A stretch of DNA of 47,047 nucleotides from an uncultured Lachnospiraceae bacterium (GTDB lineage: Bacteria > Bacillota > Clostridia > Lachnospirales > Lachnospiraceae). The notes beneath the pieces are model-generated. The model was not told the origin of the DNA. It did no database searches and worked only from the letters and a program-made list of their open reading frames with translations. Location of the stretch: the NCBI GenBank assembly GCA_945919075.1, contig CAMEIX010000023.1, positions 1 through 47,047 of the forward strand. Direction: 5' to 3'. The position numbers and the translations under genes were made by a program. Each line of letters begins with the position of its first letter. The first letter of the stretch is position 1. Below, piece after piece: positions 42,847 through 47,047 of the stretch.

Positions 42847-42981
42847 AAAGTGCATTTAACATATTCCAACACAGACACGCTCTCGCTCGGGTTCTGCTCG
42901 CAACGGTACTAAGCTCGAAAATACCTCGCTAAGTGCCGGCGGCATAACACGGTCTGCTTATGGAATTGTTAAATGCACTTT
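42847..42981 (-). repeat. stem-loop repeat element, copy B
   Basis: Second copy of the element at 8787-8918, on the opposite strand. Terminal arms at 42847-42868 and 42961-42981 pair over about 21 bases with one bulged base. The interior matches copy A over most of its length: CCATAAGCAGACCGTGTT, CTTAGTACCGTT, AGCGTGTCTGTG and TGGAATATG are shared. It fills the convergent gap between amt and the S8 protease gene, where it may also act as a bidirectional terminator. Confidence 0.75.
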
Positions 42982-42998
42982 CCATTATCCCATATATG

Positions 42999-44693
42999 TT
43001 ATACCACACTCAGTGCTTCGAAGGTTCCGGCCACATCAAAACGTCCATATCCCCACTCAGGATTCGGATAGGTGATATCGGCGGACCTTTTTGCCCCCCG
43101 GATGAAATAACTTTTTGTTTCCTGGCTGGACACATTATTGATATTATTTTCCAAAACTGCCCACTCATAAAACTGGGCAATTCCGCCGGCTGCGATGGCA
43201 CACGCAATGCTACTGCCTGTTACATTTCCCATGACCGTGGGCACATCCACACCCACTGCGGCAAGGTCCGGCTTGACTAAGCCGTTTGCCAAAAATCCTC
43301 TTCCCGATTCCACATAAAAACTGTTATTAACTTCATTATACGCAGAGATGGTGATGGGCCCCAAACTGATGCCCGGGTCCGTGATTGTAGTGTAAGGGTC
43401 CGGACGAAGAAAATAGGTTTCACTCTGTAAGAAAGCACGAATCGGAAGCCAGCAGTTGAAGGTATTACTGCCCCGATCATCTCCTGCATAAATCTGAATG
43501 CTCCATACTCCCGGCGTAGGTCCGTCAAACCGAAATACAATCAGTTCCTCTCCGGTATTAGGCTCCACCAAAATACTGTCTATGGTTACCACAGTCCGCT
43601 CATATACGAACCGGTATACCAGACTCTGTCCGAAGCCCAACCGGAATCTGGGAATCACCTCGCCTCCCGGGGTACGCAGAGATGCATACAGGACATCCGG
43701 CACTTTCCCCCACATTTCCATCAGAAATCCTCTCTCTCCTTCTCCAACCCGAATTTCCACATTTTCATAGGCTCCGGGGCCGGGCTCCACCCTTCCTGAA
43801 AAATGGTGCGCTGCATTGCCTTCGTTTCCGCCACACACCACAATTCCCCGTGCCCGTTTTGTAGATAGCCGGTTTAGGTATTGGGACAGGGAGGAACCCA
43901 ATGTATGGTTCCCGAAATTATTTCCCAACCCCAGACATATCACCACCGGACGTTCAAACGGAATGGCAAAGGATTCTGCAAATTTGATTCCCAGCATAAT
44001 ATCGCTTTCCGCATATGCCGGCACCTCACTATCCAGAAAATAGTAATCCCGTAAATACTGTTTTGCCTGTCTTAATTTCACTACTACAATGTCTGCTTCG
44101 GGTGCCGCTCCCACGAAGGTTCTTCCCCCGTCCACAATACTCCCCGCCGCCACACTTGCCATGGCAGTTCCATGCCCGATTTCATCGGTGCTGGGCACCA
44201 CCTCCCGGGGGTTATCGGAGCGAAGTGCTTCATTGATATCCTCTCTGGTATACAGGGAACCGTAATGATAGCCTTCCGGTGCAGTCCCGGTCTGTATGGT
44301 CTGGTCCCAGATTGCCAGGATTCTGCTTTCCCCTATTTGATCCAGAAACACTTCATTTTCATACAAAATTCCGGTATCCACGAAAGCGATGATTACGCCT
44401 TTTCCTTTTAGGGAAAGCGGCGGTCTCTGGGTCTGTAAAATACCGGAAGCGGTTAACGAAAGCGTATTAAAATTGTCTGCCATAAGCCCGTACACACCGG
44501 GCAGATACTGGTAAGTATAAAGAGATCCTGTAATCCCCGCTATCCTGTTAAGCGGCAAGTACAGGACCTCAAATTTTTCATCCACCCGGGTATAACACTC
44601 CTGCCGTTCAAATTCCGGCTGTCCCTCCCCGAATGTAAAATCTAAAATAACCTCACCATATTCTTCCGATAGAATTCTTTCCTTACAGGTCAT
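42999..44693 (-). CDS. S8 family serine peptidase, Csp-like
   Basis: The 564-residue subtilisin-family protein has catalytic triad D106 (IIAFVDTGILYENEVF), H174 (TDEIGHGTAMASVAAG) and S495 (VTGSSIACAIAAGG; GSS instead of the usual GTS). Asn of the oxyanion hole is likely in VVCGGNEGNAAHHF. A beta-sandwich-like insert (about 300-450) between His and Ser parts is typical of the clostridial Csp group, whose members process spore germination enzymes. There is no signal peptide, also as in Csp proteins. Related proteins are common in Lachnospiraceae, so a germination role is only a suggestion. GAGG precedes the ATG. Converges with amt across repeat copy B. Confidence 0.88.
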   Translation of the reverse strand: MTCKERILSEEYGEVILDFTFGEGQPEFERQECYTRVDEKFEVLYLPLNRIAGITGSLYTYQYLPGVYGLMADNFNTLSLTASGILQTQRPPLSLKGKGVIIAFVDTGILYENEVFLDQIGESRILAIWDQTIQTGTAPEGYHYGSLYTREDINEALRSDNPREVVPSTDEIGHGTAMASVAAGSIVDGGRTFVGAAPEADIVVVKLRQAKQYLRDYYFLDSEVPAYAESDIMLGIKFAESFAIPFERPVVICLGLGNNFGNHTLGSSLSQYLNRLSTKRARGIVVCGGNEGNAAHHFSGRVEPGPGAYENVEIRVGEGERGFLMEMWGKVPDVLYASLRTPGGEVIPRFRLGFGQSLVYRFVYERTVVTIDSILVEPNTGEELIVFRFDGPTPGVWSIQIYAGDDRGSNTFNCWLPIRAFLQSETYFLRPDPYTTITDPGISLGPITISAYNEVNNSFYVESGRGFLANGLVKPDLAAVGVDVPTVMGNVTGSSIACAIAAGGIAQFYEWAVLENNINNVSSQETKSYFIRGAKRSADITYPNPEWGYGRFDVAGTFEALSVV

Positions 44694-44768
44694 AAAAACC
44701 TCATTGCAATTTCTTGTAATAAGTTTATGCCGGATGTGCTTTGCTTATACACATTAGAATGCCTTTTA

Positions 44769-45815
44769 TCACTTTAATCTCACATAATAAGTAGCCTTTC
44801 CATAACCACCTTTCATCAATTCCCCTTCTTTTACAAGTGCTCTCAAAGAACCTTCTATAGAGCTAATACTAAGTGAAGGACATAGTTCTCTGATATCCTG
44901 TTTTGAGAACTTGCCTATCTTATTCTTGGTAGCCTTACGCACCATCTCTAATGCAGGAAGCTTCTCCTCAATTATCTCAAAACGATCTTCAAAGTCCTTA
45001 TATGCTGCAAGTATTGTCCCTAAAAGATACTTTATAAAAGGAACCACATCCTCTTCTCCTTCATGCCAACCATTCTGAGCCTTTCCCAAAGCTTCATAAT
45101 ATAATTCCTTATTCTTAGCAATTTTAGCCTCAAGTGAAATGTACTTGCCTACATAAAATCCGCTTCTATATAAAAGAAGTGTTGTAAGCAGTCTGCTCAT
45201 TCGTCCGTTGCCATCATTAAAAGGATGAATGCAAAGAAAATCATGTATAAAAACAGGAATAGCAATCAATGGTTCACTCTCAAGATTACCAATTACTCTG
45301 TTGTATTCCTCACATATTCTTTCAAGTGCTCCTGGTGTTTCAAACGGAGATAGTGGAGTAAACAATACCTCTGTATGACCATCCGGATAAGTTGCACTGA
45401 TATAATTCTGCACAGTCTTTGTTTGTCCGGCAATTGGATTATTCATATGACTATAAAGTATCTTATGAAGCTGGAGAATATAATTCTTTGTTATAGGAAT
45501 TGCATCAAAGCTTTCATAAATGATATTTAATACATCTCGATATCCCGCAATCTCTTCTTCATCTCTATTCTTAGGAGTTGTTTTCTCTTTGACTAACTGC
45601 TTTATTCGGGTATTTGTTGTCACAATACCCTCAATCGCATTAGAGCTTTCGGTACTCTGAATCTTCGCAATTTCTACAAGTTTCTCCAATTCATCAGGTC
45701 TTTGTTTTAAATATAATTCCTGCTTTCCTACATATTTGTAAATGGCCGCAATAAGACTCAGCACATCAGAATCCCATTTCTGTTCTTTTATCTTACTATA
45801 ATTAAAGTCTCTCAT
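44769..45815 (-). CDS. Fic family protein (AMP-transferase), class II with winged helix
   Basis: The 348-residue protein has the Fic core motif HPFNDGNGRMSR (197-208), intact for catalysis. An N-terminal inhibitory helix SSNAIEG (57-63, E62) classifies it as class II, self-inhibited. A DUF4172-like N-terminal region and a C-terminal winged helix (KFSKQDIRELCPSLSISSIE, VKEGELMKGGYGKATYYVRL) complete it. Fic enzymes usually transfer AMP to Tyr, Ser or Thr of target proteins. The promoter carries two 27-bp palindromes and a half-site overlapping the ribosome binding site (AAGGGA), so autoregulation through the winged helix is likely. Its target is unknown. No antitoxin gene is adjacent. Confidence 0.92.
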   Translation of the reverse strand: MRDFNYSKIKEQKWDSDVLSLIAAIYKYVGKQELYLKQRPDELEKLVEIAKIQSTESSNAIEGIVTTNTRIKQLVKEKTTPKNRDEEEIAGYRDVLNIIYESFDAIPITKNYILQLHKILYSHMNNPIAGQTKTVQNYISATYPDGHTEVLFTPLSPFETPGALERICEEYNRVIGNLESEPLIAIPVFIHDFLCIHPFNDGNGRMSRLLTTLLLYRSGFYVGKYISLEAKIAKNKELYYEALGKAQNGWHEGEEDVVPFIKYLLGTILAAYKDFEDRFEIIEEKLPALEMVRKATKNKIGKFSKQDIRELCPSLSISSIEGSLRALVKEGELMKGGYGKATYYVRLK

Positions 45816-45816
45816 T

Positions 45817-45915
45817 CCCTTAAACGTGCTCCTTTCCCTTAAATATTATCACTTTTTAAGGGAATGTCAAACAAATTATGTGTATTTACCCTTAAAACTT
45901 GTATATAATTAAGGG
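45817..45915 (-). promoter_or_regulatory. Fic promoter with two CCCTTAA-N13-TTAAGGG operators
   Basis: Minus-strand promoter TTGACA (45870-45865), a 16-base spacer and TAATAT (45848-45843). CCCTTAA/TTAAGGG heptamers lie at 45817-45823, 45836-45842, 45856-45862, 45889-45895 and 45909-45915. The last four form two inverted repeats of identical 7-13-7 geometry whose centres are 53 bases apart. One covers the -10 and spacer, the other lies upstream of the -35, and the single half-site overlaps the Shine-Dalgarno region. Confidence 0.7.
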
Positions 45916-45962
45916 TAATCAATATAATAAGATTTATTCATATGGGCCCGAAAAATTCGAAC

Positions 45963-46976
45963 TCATCTGTCCAAACCATCAATAAACTCTTTGATAATTT
46001 TACCGCATTCCTCGGGCTTTTGTTCATATATCGCATGATCTCCGGCTAAAAGAACGACCTTACAGTTACCCATTTTCTCGGCATAGGTATAAATAATATC
46101 TTGTCTGCATTTCTCAAATTCGTCAATCTGCTCTTCAAATCTCTCATCGGAAATATCTGTAAGAGAGGCTATTTCCAAATGATTCTTCTCTTTCAGCCTG
46201 CCGAACCATTCCAGATATTCTGTCAGGTCTTTCTTTGTCTGAATCCCCCAGCTTGAGCAAATATACAACTTCGGAATATCATTCGTTACAATCGAACTCC
46301 ATGCATCCTGTAAATTTTGGTCATGCAGGTAGCCCTCGGAGGCAAGCGCAATGGAATATTCAGTTCTTAACTGAAGAGCATCGGCAAGCTTCTGTTCTTC
46401 TTCCGAGTAATTGTCCGGAAGAAGCCAATAGTTCTCTCGTAACATATATCTTCCATAACCAAGTTTGGCAAGAAATGAGAGGAAATTGTCCTTGTATCCA
46501 ACCGAACCATTAGAGTTTTCATCAAAAACCGCATCGCTTAACTGAGTGCCATCCAAGAAAACAACCGCTTCGATTTCATTGGGATATAGGCTTATCCAGT
46601 AGTTTGCATAAGCTCCACCTATGGAATGCGGCATCAGAATATATGGTGCATCTATACCTGCATTTTTCAGTGCGCTGCGGTAGTCCTCAACAATATATTC
46701 AAGGGTCATTTCGTTGTCAGTATCATCACTCAAACCATAGCCCGCACGATCAATAAAAACAACCATATTATCATTCTCAAGGACTGAAGTCATCTCTCTT
46801 TCAGTAATAGAATAATCTCCCACAGAAATTGGGTTATAATATCCTTTCTCTTTAAGCAATTCTATCTCCTTTGCGGTTTTAACACGATGAATCACGAAAG
46901 TTACAAGTGTGAATAGCATCAGAGCTGCAAGCAATATAATCAATATTCTACTAATAATCTTTGCAATTTTTTTCAT
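45963..46976 (-). CDS. alpha/beta hydrolase, membrane-anchored, probable internal deletion
   Basis: The protein has 337 residues from ATG 46976 (MKKIAKIISRILIILLAALM), with GGAG upstream. One N-terminal anchor helix (about 6-30), then an alpha/beta hydrolase domain: FIDRAGYGLSDDT, nucleophile Ser in LMPHSIGGAYANYW, acid-region FLDGTQ and SSWG, and base His in LLAGDHAIYEQ. Between NPISVGDYS and REMTSVLENDN the family as I know it has about 20-25 more residues, containing the strand and Gly-rich turn that build the oxyanion hole; here only ITE remains. The frame is open, so this looks like an in-frame deletion. The enzyme may be inactive. Substrate unknown. Confidence 0.75.
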   Translation of the reverse strand: MKKIAKIISRILIILLAALMLFTLVTFVIHRVKTAKEIELLKEKGYYNPISVGDYSITEREMTSVLENDNMVVFIDRAGYGLSDDTDNEMTLEYIVEDYRSALKNAGIDAPYILMPHSIGGAYANYWISLYPNEIEAVVFLDGTQLSDAVFDENSNGSVGYKDNFLSFLAKLGYGRYMLRENYWLLPDNYSEEEQKLADALQLRTEYSIALASEGYLHDQNLQDAWSSIVTNDIPKLYICSSWGIQTKKDLTEYLEWFGRLKEKNHLEIASLTDISDERFEEQIDEFEKCRQDIIYTYAEKMGNCKVVLLAGDHAIYEQKPEECGKIIKEFIDGLDR

Positions 46977-46998
46977 ACTGTGAGTTCTCCACAAATTG

Positions 46999-47026
46999 GA
47001 ATTTGCGCGTTTCTACGAGCGGTGCG
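46999..47026 (+). repeat. second copy of the Abi_2 3'-end sequence
   Basis: These 28 bases match 3805-3832, the end of the broken Abi_2 gene, at 27 positions. Beyond them AGGATGGA recurs after a 6-base offset. In the same reading frame both encode EFA-(H/R)-FYERC. An in-frame TGA stands just upstream here, so only a gene 3' scrap or recombination footprint is present; the sequence continues past the window. Confidence 0.6.
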
Positions 47027-47047
47027 CGAACAGGATGGAATACAGCC

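Noticed and set aside
3805..47026. att-like direct repeats bounding a 43-kb island
   Set aside because: The enclosed genes are mostly core metabolism, with no integrase, and the left repeat lies in an Abi coding end; homologous gene ends explain it better.
1..47047. CRISPR arrays, tRNA, rRNA, insertion sequences
   Set aside because: No regularly spaced repeats, no cloverleaf or rRNA segments and no transposase reading frame were found by eye on either strand.

Overview
The window looks like chromosomal DNA of a gut-type Lachnospiraceae or related Clostridia. The evidence is AT-rich intergenic DNA with strong AAGGAGG-type ribosome binding sites, a type III glutamine synthetase, a YfhO-family membrane protein, a Csp-like S8 protease, a DUF4867 sugar operon and an Amt transporter fused to a PII domain. 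Most core proteins are full length. No tRNA, rRNA, CRISPR array or intact transposase gene was seen.

Positions 1-5250 form an accessory, decaying segment: a GyrI-like gene cut by the window edge, a TIGR04076 gene coupled to it, an AraC-type effector-domain fragment, an intact membrane HD-GYP phosphodiesterase, an Abi_2 (AbiD/AbiF-type) gene broken by one in-frame TAA and preceded by a discrete small structured RNA with its own promoter and terminator, a 3'-truncated DUF1330 gene, and an MBL-fold hydrolase with an in-frame TGA near its 5' end. Positions 5250-13840 hold carbohydrate genes: a GH31 alpha-xylosidase-like enzyme, the operon xylulokinase / DUF4867 / L-fucose-type isomerase, and a cytoplasmic GH5 enzyme. 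Remnants of a DUF1016 nuclease and an N-6 DNA methylase sit between them, next to the first copy of an unusual ~130-bp stem-loop repeat. aroA follows.

Positions 15264-27233 are one large minus-strand potassium locus. In transcription order it is a small membrane protein, kdpF, kdpA, kdpB, kdpC, ktrB/trkH, ktrA/trkA, a membrane-anchored LysR-substrate-binding-like protein, a CorA-family transporter, kdpD, kdpE. It combines the high-affinity pump, a low-affinity channel system and the K+/c-di-AMP sensing two-component system. The kdpC-ktrB gap carries three TCTT boxes at exact 11-bp spacing, a plausible KdpE site. Upstream on the same strand is an overlapping three-gene operon: YfhO, an unknown 132-residue protein, and an atypical carbamate kinase.

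Positions 31277-42836 are a nitrogen block: gltB-gltD leftward, and glnA (type III)-purF-amt/PII rightward from the same intergenic region. The gltB and glnA leaders each contain a strong intrinsic terminator hairpin between promoter and start codon, and a third terminator lies between purF and amt. This suggests attenuation of ammonia assimilation. The right end carries the second copy of the stem-loop repeat, a Csp-like S8 protease, a Fic AMP-transferase whose promoter has two identical 27-bp CCCTTAA-N13-TTAAGGG palindromes, and an alpha/beta hydrolase that seems to have lost an internal segment.
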